Assembly: GCF_002941025.1 (NCBI RefSeq)
Contig: NZ_PTJS01000001.1
Span: 248,001-312,000 of the forward strand
DNA length: 64,000 nucleotides
Direction of reading: 5' to 3'
DNA from: Streptomyces sp. QL37
GTDB lineage: Bacteria; Actinomycetota; Actinomycetes; Streptomycetales; Streptomycetaceae
Made by a program: the position numbers and the translations under genes. How positions within the stretch are numbered: the first letter of the stretch is position 1; each line of letters opens with the position of its first letter. The notes beneath the pieces were generated by a model that saw only the letters and a program-made list of their open reading frames with translations, made no database searches and was not told the origin of the DNA. This document shows, piece by piece, positions 54,528-63,144 of the stretch.

Positions 54528-55997
54528 ATGCCCTCACGATCGCCCCGACGCCCCACAAGACACCTCGGCACCCTCATCGCCGCCCTCCTCGGGCTGGTCC
54601 TGGGCCTCCTGCCCGCCGTCACGGCCCCGGCCGCGGCAGCGCCGTCCCCCGAACCTGCGGCCGCGGCCGGCACGTTCCGCAATCCGCTCAACACCGGACC
54701 CGACCCGTTCATGACCCACTGGAGCGGGAACTACTACCTCACCACCACGCAGGGCGACAGCATCAAGATGTGGCGCTCACGCTCCCTCGGCGACCTCGCC
54801 GCCACCGACCCCGTCACCGTGTGGACCGACTCCGATCCCTCCCGCAACCGCAACATCTGGGCTCCGGAGTTCTACCGCTTCGGTGACCGCTGGTACCTCT
54901 ACTACACGGCGGACGACGGCGTCGACGACCACCACCGCCTGTACGTGCTGGAGTCGGAGCGCGACGACCCCACCGGCCCGTACCACTTCAAGGCGAAGCT
55001 CGCCCCGCCCAACCACGCCGACGAATTCGCCATCGACGCCGGCATCCTCCAGATGAACGGCCGCCTCTACCTCGCCTACAGCGGCATCAACCAGTACCAG
55101 CACAACGGCCTGAACATCGCCCCGATGTCCAGGCCGTACACCGTCTCCGGGAACGCCGTCGCCTTCGACGCGGCAGGCGGGTGCCCGGAGGTACGCGAGG
55201 GGCCGGAGTTCCTCTACCGCAACGGCCGCGTATGGATGACGTACTCCGCCTGCGACACCGGCAAGCCCGACTACCAGATCCGGATGATGTCGCTTCCGGC
55301 GGGCGCCGATCCGCTGGTACCCGGCGCCTGGTACCAGCATCCGGACGCGGTGTTCTCACGGGCCGACGACCGAGGCGTGTTCGGCCCCGGCCACCACGCC
55401 TTCTTCCGCTCCCCGGACGGCACGGAGGACTGGATCGTCTATCACGCGAAGACCACCTCCGCGTCCACGTACACCAACCGCACCACCCGGGCGCAGAAGT
55501 TCACCTGGCGCGCCGACGGCACTCCGGACTTCGGCCGGCCCCTCGCCCTCGGCGCCACCCAGGACCTGCCCTCCGGCGATCCCGGTTCCGGCAATTACTG
55601 GATCAACGACGACGGCCGCTCCAGCGGGGCGGGCGGCGTGACCTACAGCGGCGCCTGGAACTCCGGCACAGGCTGTGCGACCCAGTGCTTCTGGAGCGAC
55701 GACCACTGGAGCGACAGCACGGGCGCCACGGCGACGTTCTCCTTCACCGGCACCCGCATCGCTCTGCTGTCCGTGAAGGACACGGGCAACGGTTACGCGG
55801 CCATCAGCATCGACGGCGGGCCGGAGCAGACGGTGGACTTCCACGGCGCCATCCGCATCGGAGAGGCCGTGCAGTACAAGAGCCCGCGGCTCGGGAACGG
55901 CAACCACACCCTCCGCATCCGGGTGACCGGGCAGCGCAACGCCCAGTCCCAGGGGTCCTTCGTGAGCGTCGACCGTGCCGAGGTCTACGTCAACTGA
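54528..55997 (+). CDS. Secreted GH43 glycoside hydrolase (arabinofuranosidase-like)
   Basis: The protein has 489 aa. ATG 54528 follows GGAAGGA. The signal peptide ends near APAAAA. The five-bladed GH43 propeller (about 45-345) shows the base Asp in NTGPDPFM, NIWAPEFYRFGDRWYLYYTA, the pKa-tuning Asp in FAIDAGIL and the acid Glu in REGPEFLY. Residues about 360-489 form a second, beta-rich domain (YWINDDGRS..., VSVDRAEVYVN) that looks like a carbohydrate-binding galactose-binding-like module. It probably removes arabinose from plant arabinan or arabinoxylan outside the cell, alongside the GH11 xylanase. Confidence 0.9.
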   Translation: MPSRSPRRPTRHLGTLIAALLGLVLGLLPAVTAPAAAAPSPEPAAAAGTFRNPLNTGPDPFMTHWSGNYYLTTTQGDSIKMWRSRSLGDLAATDPVTVWTDSDPSRNRNIWAPEFYRFGDRWYLYYTADDGVDDHHRLYVLESERDDPTGPYHFKAKLAPPNHADEFAIDAGILQMNGRLYLAYSGINQYQHNGLNIAPMSRPYTVSGNAVAFDAAGGCPEVREGPEFLYRNGRVWMTYSACDTGKPDYQIRMMSLPAGADPLVPGAWYQHPDAVFSRADDRGVFGPGHHAFFRSPDGTEDWIVYHAKTTSASTYTNRTTRAQKFTWRADGTPDFGRPLALGATQDLPSGDPGSGNYWINDDGRSSGAGGVTYSGAWNSGTGCATQCFWSDDHWSDSTGATATFSFTGTRIALLSVKDTGNGYAAISIDGGPEQTVDFHGAIRIGEAVQYKSPRLGNGNHTLRIRVTGQRNAQSQGSFVSVDRAEVYVN

Positions 55998-55999
55998 AT

Positions 56000-56049
56000 G
56001 TGCCCGCATCGGCCGTCGGTGACATCCCTCGCCGACGGCCGGTGGGCAC
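56000..56049. terminator. Terminator between GH43 and reductase genes
   Basis: Perfect 10-bp arms CGGCCGTCGG/CCGACGGCCG (56010-56019, 56032-56041) are extended outside by GTGCCC/GGGCAC. The structure fills the gap between the two converging genes. Confidence 0.82.
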
Positions 56050-56622
56050 CTACCGCTTCGGGACGCGGTAGCGAAGGTGGGTCACGGACCCCCTCGCGGG
56101 TCTCCCCTGCTGGATCAGCTGGGCCCGCTCCCCGGCGAACAGAGGCGTGCCCCCTCCCAGCAGCAGGGGGACGAGGTGGATGCGCACCTCGTCGAGCAGC
56201 CCCGCCGCGAGCAGCTGGCGGGCGACGTCGGCACCCAGCACCAGGACGTCCTTGTCCCCCGCGGCCTCCTTGGCGCGACGGACCGCGGCCCGCAGCCCGT
56301 CGAAGGCGAACGTTCCGCCGTTGCCGCCGGGCAGGTCCTCCCTGGTGCGGTGGGTGACGACGAAGCCGGGGACGCCGGGCCAAGGCGTGCCGCCCCACGG
56401 GCCCAGGCCGAGGTCGAAGGTGCGCCGGCCGATGACGGTGGCCCCGACCGACGCGCCCACCTCCTCACGGACTGCGGTGTCGACCGCACCGTCAGGCCCC
56501 TCCCCGGCCATCCACTCGTGCAGCTGTTCGCCGCCGTCCCCCATGGGTTCCTCCTCCCGGACGTCGGGTCCGGTCGTGAACCCGTCCAGGGACAGCGACA
56601 CGTCCAGCACCACTTCGGCCAT
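56050..56622 (-). CDS. Dihydrofolate reductase-fold protein (RibD C-terminal family)
   Basis: The protein has 190 aa. ATG 56622 follows GGAGGAG. The fold markers are VVLDVSLSLDGFTTGPD at the N-terminus, VIGRRTFDLG, and VLVLGADVARQLLAAGLLDEVRIHLVPLLLGGGTPLF at the C-terminus, which holds the NADPH-binding Gly-rich loop. It is likely an NADPH reductase of unknown substrate; proteins of this group are common in Streptomyces. It is 121 bp downstream of a TetR gene on the same strand. Confidence 0.88.
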   Translation of the reverse strand: MAEVVLDVSLSLDGFTTGPDVREEEPMGDGGEQLHEWMAGEGPDGAVDTAVREEVGASVGATVIGRRTFDLGLGPWGGTPWPGVPGFVVTHRTREDLPGGNGGTFAFDGLRAAVRRAKEAAGDKDVLVLGADVARQLLAAGLLDEVRIHLVPLLLGGGTPLFAGERAQLIQQGRPARGSVTHLRYRVPKR

Positions 56623-56743
56623 CGCGAGCCTCCTCCGCGCCGTCGGCGCCGCCGTCCGGCGCCGGTGCTGCTCCTGCGGTCGACTCTGGCCGGGGCGCCG
56701 GGAAACGGCAACACGCATCTCCGGGGCCCGGAACGAGCGAGGC

Positions 56744-57313
56744 TCAGCGCGCGGAGCTCCCGGGGCTGACTCCGTCGACCGCGAGCCGAAGGAGGCGGTC
56801 GGCCTGTTCGGCGGCGTCGGAGTGCTGTTCGGTGGCCAGGGCGATGCCCACGGTCAGGGTGATCAGGTCGTGGAAGGTGACGGTCTCCTTGACCGATCCG
56901 TCGCTGACGGCGCTGCGCAGCAGGGGTGCGCCCGCCGCTTCGAGTGCCGCACCGCACGAGTCCTGATGGGGGTCGCGAGTGGGGGGCTCATAGGTGAGGG
57001 CGTCGGCGAGTCCGCGGGCGGACACCGCGTACGCGAGCAGATCGTGGAGCCAGGTCAGGAGTGCCGCACGGCTGTCTCGCGCCCCCTCCAGTTTCCGCGC
57101 GCGTTCGCAGAGGGCCTCGATGCGCTCGTGGAAGACGGCTTGCAGCAGGGCCTGCCGGGTGGGGAAGTGACGGCGCACGGTCGCTGAGCCGACGCCTGCG
57201 ACGCGCGCGATCTGTTCGAGGGAAGCGTCGGCGCCGTGTGTCGAGACCTCGGCTTCGGCCACTTCCAGGATGCGGGCGTAGTTACGGCGTGCGTCTGAGC
57301 GCTGACCGGGCAT
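56744..57313 (-). CDS. TetR-family regulator
   Basis: The protein has 189 aa. The helix-turn-helix is SLEQIARVAGVGSATVRRHFPTRQALLQAV (about 31-60). The C-terminal ligand domain has the TetR_C form LTYEPPTRDPHQDSC..., seen in regulators of redox or NmrA-type genes. ATG 57313 follows AGGGAG. It is divergent from the NmrA-like gene and probably represses it through the inverted repeat at 57361-57390, as well as itself. Confidence 0.9.
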   Translation of the reverse strand: MPGQRSDARRNYARILEVAEAEVSTHGADASLEQIARVAGVGSATVRRHFPTRQALLQAVFHERIEALCERARKLEGARDSRAALLTWLHDLLAYAVSARGLADALTYEPPTRDPHQDSCGAALEAAGAPLLRSAVSDGSVKETVTFHDLITLTVGIALATEQHSDAAEQADRLLRLAVDGVSPGSSAR

Positions 57314-57325
57314 GTTCTCCCTCGC

Positions 57326-57354
57326 TTGCTAAGTGGTGGCCCCCGCCATATCGT
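57326..57354 (+). promoter_or_regulatory. Promoter of NmrA-like gene
   Basis: -35 TTGCTA (57326-57331), 17-bp spacer, -10 TATCGT (57349-57354). The predicted start point falls at the left edge of the inverted repeat at 57361. Confidence 0.6.
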
Positions 57355-57360
57355 AGCCGA

Positions 57361-57390
57361 AGCGAAACGGCGGGCCCCGCCGTTTTCGCT
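57361..57390. promoter_or_regulatory. TetR-type operator between divergent genes
   Basis: Arms AGCGAAACGGCGG and CCGCCGTTTTCGCT form a near-perfect inverted repeat with a 3-nt centre (core 9-bp arms 57365-57373 and 57377-57385, one extra T in the right arm). It overlaps the likely start of the NmrA-like transcript. Confidence 0.65.
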
Positions 57391-57426
57391 GTCAGCCCGA
57401 TCCATGACTCATCAGCAGGAGTGATC

Positions 57427-58338
57427 ATGACTCTCACCTCGGCCCCAGTTCTGGTCACCGGTGCCACCGGCCGTCAGGGCGGCGCGACGGCCCGTGCGCT
57501 GCTGTCCGCCGGCGTTCCGGTCCGCGCCCTGGTGCGCGATCCGCACAAGGAGAGCGCGAAGGCCGTCCAGGCCCTCGGCGCCGAACTGGTCACCGGCGAC
57601 CTGAACGACCGGGCCTCCCTGGCCCCGGCCCTCCGTGGGGTCCGCTCGGTGTTCTCGGTGCAGATGCCGCCGATGAGCGAAGCCGGCGTCGATTTCGCGG
57701 GGGAACTGGCGCAGGCCACCAACCTGGTCCGCGCGGCCGGGGAAGCCGGGGTGCCGCAGTTCGTGCAGTCATCCACCAGCGGAGTCGGTGAACACACCCG
57801 GGCTCCCGGCTGGGCCGAGGGCCGCTGGGCGCCCATGCAGCCGTACTTCGAGACGAAGCAGACGATCCTGGAACTGGTGCGCGGCGCGGGATTCGACCGC
57901 TGGAGCGTCGTCAAGCCGGCGTTCTTCATGGAGAACCTGCCCCAGCTGGTGCCTCACGGCCCGGCCGGCGGCCTGGCCACCGTCCTGCAGCCGGACACGG
58001 AACTGGCCCTCGTGGCAGTCGCGGACATAGGCACGGCCGCCGCACACGCCATCAGCGATCCGGACCGCTTCCACGGGATCGAGCTGGAGCTGGCCGGCGA
58101 CCGGCGCACCATGAAGGAGATCGCCCGGACCCTCTCGGAGGCATGGGGCGTCGAGGTGACGGCACCTTCGATGAGCCTCTCCGAGGCACTCGCTGCCGGC
58201 ATGCCCGCATGGGGGGCCGGACACGAGTGGAGCGATGTCGTCGGACAGCCGGCCCGCCCGGAGTTCGCCCACGCGCTGGGCGTCCCCATGACGACGTTCG
58301 CCACGTGGGCCTTCGAACACCTCACCACGGCACCCTGA
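57427..58338 (+). CDS. NmrA/HSCARG-like NAD(P)-binding protein
   Basis: This 303-aa atypical short-chain dehydrogenase fold has the dinucleotide loop VLVTGATGRQGGATARALL at the N-terminus and VRALVRDPHKESAK right after it (NADP preference by the Arg). The catalytic Tyr-Lys pair is not in standard position: YFETKQ replaces YxxxK. Family members sense NADP(H) redox state or reduce quinones. ATG 57427 follows AGGAG. It is divergently controlled by the neighbouring TetR. Confidence 0.88.
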   Translation: MTLTSAPVLVTGATGRQGGATARALLSAGVPVRALVRDPHKESAKAVQALGAELVTGDLNDRASLAPALRGVRSVFSVQMPPMSEAGVDFAGELAQATNLVRAAGEAGVPQFVQSSTSGVGEHTRAPGWAEGRWAPMQPYFETKQTILELVRGAGFDRWSVVKPAFFMENLPQLVPHGPAGGLATVLQPDTELALVAVADIGTAAAHAISDPDRFHGIELELAGDRRTMKEIARTLSEAWGVEVTAPSMSLSEALAAGMPAWGAGHEWSDVVGQPARPEFAHALGVPMTTFATWAFEHLTTAP

Positions 58339-58351
58339 ACACCCGCTTCGC

Positions 58352-58408
58352 GGACGGGAGGCATGGGCGGCACACCGCGCGGCGTGACCGCCGCCCCGCC
58401 TCCCGTCC
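58352..58408 (+). terminator. Terminator after NmrA-like gene
   Basis: GGACGGGAGGC pairs with GCCTCCCGTCC (11 bp) across a 35-nt GC-rich loop, beginning 14 nt after the stop. The rest of the 249-bp gap up to 58587 shows nothing further. Confidence 0.6.
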
Positions 58409-58587
58409 CGGCCGGTCGGCCGCAGCGGGGGTTCAGACGTCGGCCAGGGGGATGAGGACCGTCGCGGCCGGTGCAGCGCGCTCCCCCATGCCCTTGCCTC
58501 GCCCGGGCACTCGCCCACGGGTGGAAGCGCAAGCCCACGTCGCCCCCGACGGTGGTACCGACCGCCTGTCGTGGCCGCGCCCTCACC

Positions 58588-60954
58588 TCACCTGTTCGGC
58601 CCCGACCCCGCTCGTGCCCGCCCTGTCCGCCTGCGGAGCAGAACCACGACGAGCAGCAGTCCGGCGCCCGCCAGCGGCAGCACCAGCCGGCCCCCGGGGA
58701 CCCCGGACGAGTCCCCGGCGGACCGCGCACTGCTCCGGCCCTCGTCACCGCCGCCCTTTCCCTGGTCGTCCTTTCCCCCCTCGTCGCCGGAACTGCTCTC
58801 GTCGGTGGTCGAGTTGTCGCCGCCCATCCAGACCTGCGAGCCGTTGGCGGCGGGGCGGACCGCCTGGGCGGATCGGGCGGTGTCCTGCGGCATGTCCTCC
58901 CAGCGGTCACGGAAGGCTTCGGCGGAGGCGACCTTCCGCAGCTGGAGCCGGGACAGGTCGATGCCGCCGTAGATGTAGGTCCGCGTGTGGATGTAGTCGC
59001 CCTTGCGGGTGCGTTCGGTGATCTTGAACTCGCCGTGCTTGTACGAGTGGACGTAGGCGTCGAAGGTGTCGCGCGGCTTCCACCTGGTCCGCGTCTCCCA
59101 ACGGCTGACGTCTCCCCGGTCGACGAGGTCGCCGTACGTGGCCGTGCCCAGTGCTGCGCGCTCGCGGTACCACTCCGCGGCAACCCTGGAAAGGTACACA
59201 CGGCGCAGGTCGGCGTACTGCGACGCGTGGTTCACGGCCCGCTCGATCCCGGGCAGGATCAGGTCCCGGAAGGTCTTCTCGTTGCGCTTCTCGGCCCCGG
59301 GATCGCCGCTGTCCTTGCAGGAGGCTGCGCCTTCGCTGCCCTCCCCGGAGAGGTGCTGCGACTCCATCCTCACCTTCAGCGGCGCGTCCAGGATGTAGAG
59401 CTGGTCGTCCTGTTCGTTGACACGAGCCTGGCCGGGCACGATCCAGGTACGGAACGACATGCACCTGCCGCCGATCCTGTTCCAGAACTTCTTCCCCGAT
59501 TCGGTCTTCGGGTGAATCAGGGCGGCCGTCGTCTTCTTCAGCTGGAGGTCGGCCTGGAGCAGGATGCGGCCCACGTCGGTGCGGCCCAGGCCGGCGTCGA
59601 CGATCCGGTCCGGCTCGGTCGGGTTGAGGTTCACCCAGAACGTGGAGCGCGGCATCGACAGCCATACGAAGAACGCGTCCGAGCTCTCCTTGGCCGCCTT
59701 CACGCCCGCTGCCGGGTTCTTCGCGTTGCCGGGGCCGCCGGGACCCGCGCTGAAGGCGTACCGCAGCCCCTTGCCGGAGTCGGACAGGTAGCGCAGTTCC
59801 AGGGTGGTGAAGTCGATGCCGCCGGGTGCGGAGGCCGGGTCGGCGAGGGCCTTCGCCAGGCCGCTGGTGCGCGGCGCTGACGCTCCCCCGTCCTCGTCGC
59901 AGGGCTGGAAGCGCAGACCACCGGGACGGGCGAATACCGCGGGGTTCGCCCGGGTGACCGACGAACTCCGCTGTGCCGACGCGTTGTCGACGGTGGTGTC
60001 GGGGCACGGCGCACCGGGGACCTTCATGGTGTCCTCGGTCGCCTCCTGGTACTGCTCCTCCCCGTACCTCTGCCTCGCCCGGGCGATGTCCTTGCCCAGT
60101 TGCAGCCGGGTCTCCTCGTTGCGTTTCGAAGCGGTCTGCCTGTACGTCGCTCTGATCGTCCGAACCGCCCGGTCCTGGGCCTGGGCCGTGGTGTGCTTCT
60201 TCATGGCCGCAGCGATCTTCCGGTCGCGCTCGGCGACCTCGGCGTCGGTGAGGTCGTAGTCATGGGTGTGGAAGCGGCGGGCACCGCCGTCCACGAGCCG
60301 GCGGCACTGCTGGCAGTAGTCCCGTTCCGAGGCCCAGGTGAGCTCGCCGAAGGAGGCGCCGGCGTGGACCGGATTGTCGGCCAGGCGCTTGAGGGCGCGC
60401 AGTACGAGGGCCTCGGAGTGGCTGCCGGGGTCGGTGACCTCGTCGGAGTTCCGGCTCCTGGGAAAGCTCATGCCGCCGACCAGCAGCAGGTGGCCGTGGC
60501 CCGCCTTGCGCACGCGCTGGTACGCGCCCTCGGGCAGGTAGTCGCGGAACTCGAAGAGGTCGACCTTCCGGTGGACGACCAGCGGCCCGCTGCCCTGGGG
60601 CGGGTTGCCGACGATGGCGTCCAGCTGCTCCTCGCTCAGACCGGTCGGGTCGACGAGGGCGAAAGCCACGTTGGACCACTCGCTGAAGGCCCTGCCCGGT
60701 TGCCCTTTCTCCATGGCGAGCCGGATCATCAGCAGCTCTTTCATGAGCTTGTCCTCGTAGTACGGCAGCTTTCCGCTCTCCGGCAGGGCGGACGCCGTGG
60801 CGGGTGCGGCGGCTTCCGGGCCCCCCGCGACGGGGCGGACCGCGGCAAAGGGCGACGCGAAGGCCGCACTGCCCGCGAGCGGGAGAATGAGGGCGAAGGC
60901 GACGGTGATGGAGCTGGCCGTTGCCGTCAGGCGGTGCCGAGTGCGGTGAGTCAC
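58588..60954 (-). CDS. Secreted, C-terminally anchored protein with deaminase-like motifs
   Basis: The protein has 788 aa. A Sec signal peptide (ITVAFALILPLAGSAAFA) is cut near residue 34. Around residues 170-220 lie H179-S-E181 and ERDYC214-Q-Q-C217, the HxE and CxxC zinc motifs of the cytidine-deaminase fold, with VLRALKRLA between them. The middle (about 380-520) has SDAFFVWLSMPRSTFWVNLNP and GRTDVGRILLQADLQLKKT, a block without a known function. The end has a Gly/Ser/Asp-rich spacer, one membrane helix (LVLPLAGAGLLLVVVLL) and RRR, so it is tethered outside the cell. It is most likely a surface enzyme or toxin-like protein; the role is unproven. Confidence 0.8.
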   Translation of the reverse strand: MTHRTRHRLTATASSITVAFALILPLAGSAAFASPFAAVRPVAGGPEAAAPATASALPESGKLPYYEDKLMKELLMIRLAMEKGQPGRAFSEWSNVAFALVDPTGLSEEQLDAIVGNPPQGSGPLVVHRKVDLFEFRDYLPEGAYQRVRKAGHGHLLLVGGMSFPRSRNSDEVTDPGSHSEALVLRALKRLADNPVHAGASFGELTWASERDYCQQCRRLVDGGARRFHTHDYDLTDAEVAERDRKIAAAMKKHTTAQAQDRAVRTIRATYRQTASKRNEETRLQLGKDIARARQRYGEEQYQEATEDTMKVPGAPCPDTTVDNASAQRSSSVTRANPAVFARPGGLRFQPCDEDGGASAPRTSGLAKALADPASAPGGIDFTTLELRYLSDSGKGLRYAFSAGPGGPGNAKNPAAGVKAAKESSDAFFVWLSMPRSTFWVNLNPTEPDRIVDAGLGRTDVGRILLQADLQLKKTTAALIHPKTESGKKFWNRIGGRCMSFRTWIVPGQARVNEQDDQLYILDAPLKVRMESQHLSGEGSEGAASCKDSGDPGAEKRNEKTFRDLILPGIERAVNHASQYADLRRVYLSRVAAEWYRERAALGTATYGDLVDRGDVSRWETRTRWKPRDTFDAYVHSYKHGEFKITERTRKGDYIHTRTYIYGGIDLSRLQLRKVASAEAFRDRWEDMPQDTARSAQAVRPAANGSQVWMGGDNSTTDESSSGDEGGKDDQGKGGGDEGRSSARSAGDSSGVPGGRLVLPLAGAGLLLVVVLLRRRTGRARAGSGPNR

Positions 60955-61125
60955 GGTGACACATCCCCCGTATGCGCGGTGGGTCGCTATGAAGGTGTCC
61001 GCTCCGGTGGACGGTTCAAAAGCCGTCCACCGCAGCGATTATGACGTCCCATAAGCCGTCTGCGGTTCCGGCTGGACAGGTCGAGCACGCGGGCGCCGCC
61101 GTCGTCGACCGAGGCGGAAAGCCGC
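60955..61125. other. Spacer between MGT gene and anchored protein gene
   Basis: These 171 bp hold the likely promoter of the anchored-protein gene and the 3' end of the glycosyltransferase gene. No clear terminator or ORF is seen. Confidence 0.4.
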
Positions 61126-62310
61126 TCAGAGGGCGGCGGCCAGCATGTCCTCGATGAGGCCGACGGCACGCGAGGTGCCGCCCTCGGTGCGTGCGGCAGC
61201 CTGCAACCGCTTGGACCGCTCGGCGCGTTCCGGATCCGCGACCAGGTCGTTCAGCGCCGCGCGAAGAGTCGCGGCGGTCGCGTCGGCGGTGTCCACGCGG
61301 CGGGCTACGCCGAGTTCCACGAGCCGGTCGGCGTTCATGAACTGCTCGGCTCCCTGCGGTACGGCGATCATGGGAACACCTGCCAGGAGCCCTTCGCCGC
61401 AGCCGCCCATGCCGGCGTGGGTGACGAAGGCGTCCGCCTGTTCCAGGATCGCCCGCTGCGGGACCCAGGAGTGCACCTCGACGCCGGGCGGGATGTCCCC
61501 CAGCGTCCCGGGGTCGGTGTGCCTGCCGATCTGAAGCACGACATGCCAGCCGGGCAGGTCGCCGAAGGCGGCGAGGCACTGGCGGTAGAACTCCGGCTGA
61601 CGCGTGTACGCGGAGCCGAGCGAGATCAGCAGCACGTGGTCGGCGGCCGCCGGGCGCGTCCAGCCGTCCGCGTCCGCTGGAGCGTCGAAGCAGGGACCGA
61701 CGAAGGTCACGGTGTCGGTGTCGACCCGGTCGGCGTGCGGCTGCATCGCTCGCGGGATCAGGGCGAGGGCCCGTGCGGGCGGACCGGAGAAGACGTCCAC
61801 GTCCGTGGTGGTCGCCCCGCACTCGGCGAGCCACCGCGCGAACCTCTCCCGGTACGCGTCGGCGCCCGGCAACTTCCGCAGGTGGGCCGCGACTTCCTCC
61901 TCGTAGCCGTCCCAGCCGACGAACGACGGGGACAGCTGCATGAGTGGACGGCCCTGAGCCTCGGCGAGGGCGCGTGCGGCGTAGGCACCGATGTCGTAGA
62001 GGTACAGGTCGGCCGGGTCGTCGTCGTAGGCGGCGCGCAGTTGTGGGAGGGCCTGGACGGCGTCGTCGAGGAAGAGGCTCGCCGCGGCGATGGGGGCGTC
62101 GGGCCAGTTGTTGTCGGCGACCGGCAGCACGGAGGTGCAGGGCACCAGTTCGGCGCCGGCGGACTCGATCCGGTCGGCCACGACCGGGTCGTTGGCGTAG
62201 GTGACCCGGTGGCCGCGGGCCACCAGTTCGCGGATGATCGCGAGGCTGGGCAGGACGTGGCTGACGACGGGTACGCCGACCATCGCGACATGGGCACGTG
62301 GGCGGGACAT
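61126..62310 (-). CDS. MGT-family macrolide-type glycosyltransferase
   Basis: The protein has 394 aa. The GT-B fold of family GT1 shows an N-terminal acceptor domain with MVGVPVVSHVLPSLAIIRELVARGHRV, and the C-terminal nucleotide-sugar motif VTHAGMGGCGEGLLAGVPMIAVPQGAEQFMNADR. Mgt enzymes glucosylate macrolides and so inactivate them; others decorate polyketides or flavonoids. ATG 62310 follows GAGG. It lies 74 bp after a Vat-type acetyltransferase gene in the same operon, which suggests a drug-inactivation role. Confidence 0.88.
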   Translation of the reverse strand: MSRPRAHVAMVGVPVVSHVLPSLAIIRELVARGHRVTYANDPVVADRIESAGAELVPCTSVLPVADNNWPDAPIAAASLFLDDAVQALPQLRAAYDDDPADLYLYDIGAYAARALAEAQGRPLMQLSPSFVGWDGYEEEVAAHLRKLPGADAYRERFARWLAECGATTTDVDVFSGPPARALALIPRAMQPHADRVDTDTVTFVGPCFDAPADADGWTRPAAADHVLLISLGSAYTRQPEFYRQCLAAFGDLPGWHVVLQIGRHTDPGTLGDIPPGVEVHSWVPQRAILEQADAFVTHAGMGGCGEGLLAGVPMIAVPQGAEQFMNADRLVELGVARRVDTADATAATLRAALNDLVADPERAERSKRLQAAARTEGGTSRAVGLIEDMLAAAL

Positions 62311-62384
62311 GGCCGATCCTCGATTCCGGGAGGCGGGGCGGTGGGGAAGGTGCGGCCGGGGGTGCCCGCCGGCACACCCGCATG

Positions 62385-63038
62385 TCAGGGCCGGCGGATG
62401 AGCGCGGCGGCATCCTCCAGTTCCCCGATCGACCCCGACATGATCGTCCGCACGTGCTCGGTGATGTGCCGCACGGGCCAGTCCCACCACGCCAGTGCGA
62501 GGAGCCGGGCGACGTCCTCGGCGTCGTAGCGGGTTCGGATGAGTCGCGCGGGGTTGCCGCCGACGATGCCGTAGTCGGGGACGTCGCCGGTGACCACGGC
62601 GCCGGCGCCGATGATCGCGCCGTGGCCGATCCGTACGCCGGGCATGACCGTGGCGCCGTGGCCGAACCAGACGTCGTTGCCGACGACGGTGTCGCCCCGG
62701 CCCGGCAGGCCTGTGATCAGGTCGAAGTGCTCGGCCCAGGATCCGCCCATGGTGGGGAAGGGGAACGTGGACGGGCCGTCCATGCGGTGGTTGGCGCCGT
62801 TCATGATGAACCGGGTGCCCGTGCCCAGCGCGCAGTACTTGCCGATGAGGAGCCGTTCGGGCCCGTAGTGGTACAGGACGTTGCGCGTCTCGAACGCGGT
62901 CGGGTCGTCCGGATCGTCGTAGTACGAGTAGTCACCCACCTCGATCAGCGGCGACTTCACCAACGGCCTGAGCAGGACGACGCGCGGGTGCTCGGGCATG
63001 GGGTGGAGCACGGTGGGGTCGGCGGGAACGGGTGGCAT
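62385..63038 (-). CDS. Vat/CatB-type xenobiotic O-acetyltransferase
   Basis: This 217-aa protein has a left-handed beta-helix built of hexapeptide repeats (GNDVWFGHGATVMPGVRIGHGAIIGAGAVV). The Vat signature IMNGANHRMDG contains the catalytic His, and SYYDDPDDPTAFE and the end WWDWPVRHITEHV follow streptogramin A acetyltransferases closely. It would acetylate an antibiotic hydroxyl with acetyl-CoA. GGAGG stands 13 nt before ATG 63038 and 7 nt before a TTG at 63044, so the TTG may be used. It is first in the operon and divergent from a TetR gene. Confidence 0.9.
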   Translation of the reverse strand: MPPVPADPTVLHPMPEHPRVVLLRPLVKSPLIEVGDYSYYDDPDDPTAFETRNVLYHYGPERLLIGKYCALGTGTRFIMNGANHRMDGPSTFPFPTMGGSWAEHFDLITGLPGRGDTVVGNDVWFGHGATVMPGVRIGHGAIIGAGAVVTGDVPDYGIVGGNPARLIRTRYDAEDVARLLALAWWDWPVRHITEHVRTIMSGSIGELEDAAALIRRP

Positions 63039-63068
63039 CGGCAAGACGGTTCCTCCCGGGAGTATGGG

Positions 63069-63090
63069 ATGCTAGTGCGACAACTGTTGC
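63069..63090. promoter_or_regulatory. Divergent promoter/operator between Vat-type gene and TetR
   Basis: On the minus strand TAGCAT (63069-63074) fits a -10 box. Next to it, GCGACAACTGTTGC (63077-63090) has CAAC-T-GTTG arms, a plausible TetR site that would block the antibiotic-modification operon. Confidence 0.4.
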
Positions 63091-63144
63091 TTTAAGATGC
63101 TGACACAGTCACAGCACGTTGATCAACCGGATACTGGATTCCCG

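Noticed and set aside
57361..57390. Reading the inverted repeat before the NmrA-like gene as a terminator
   Set aside because: It lies between divergent genes, after a good -10 box, with no gene ending there; an operator is more likely.
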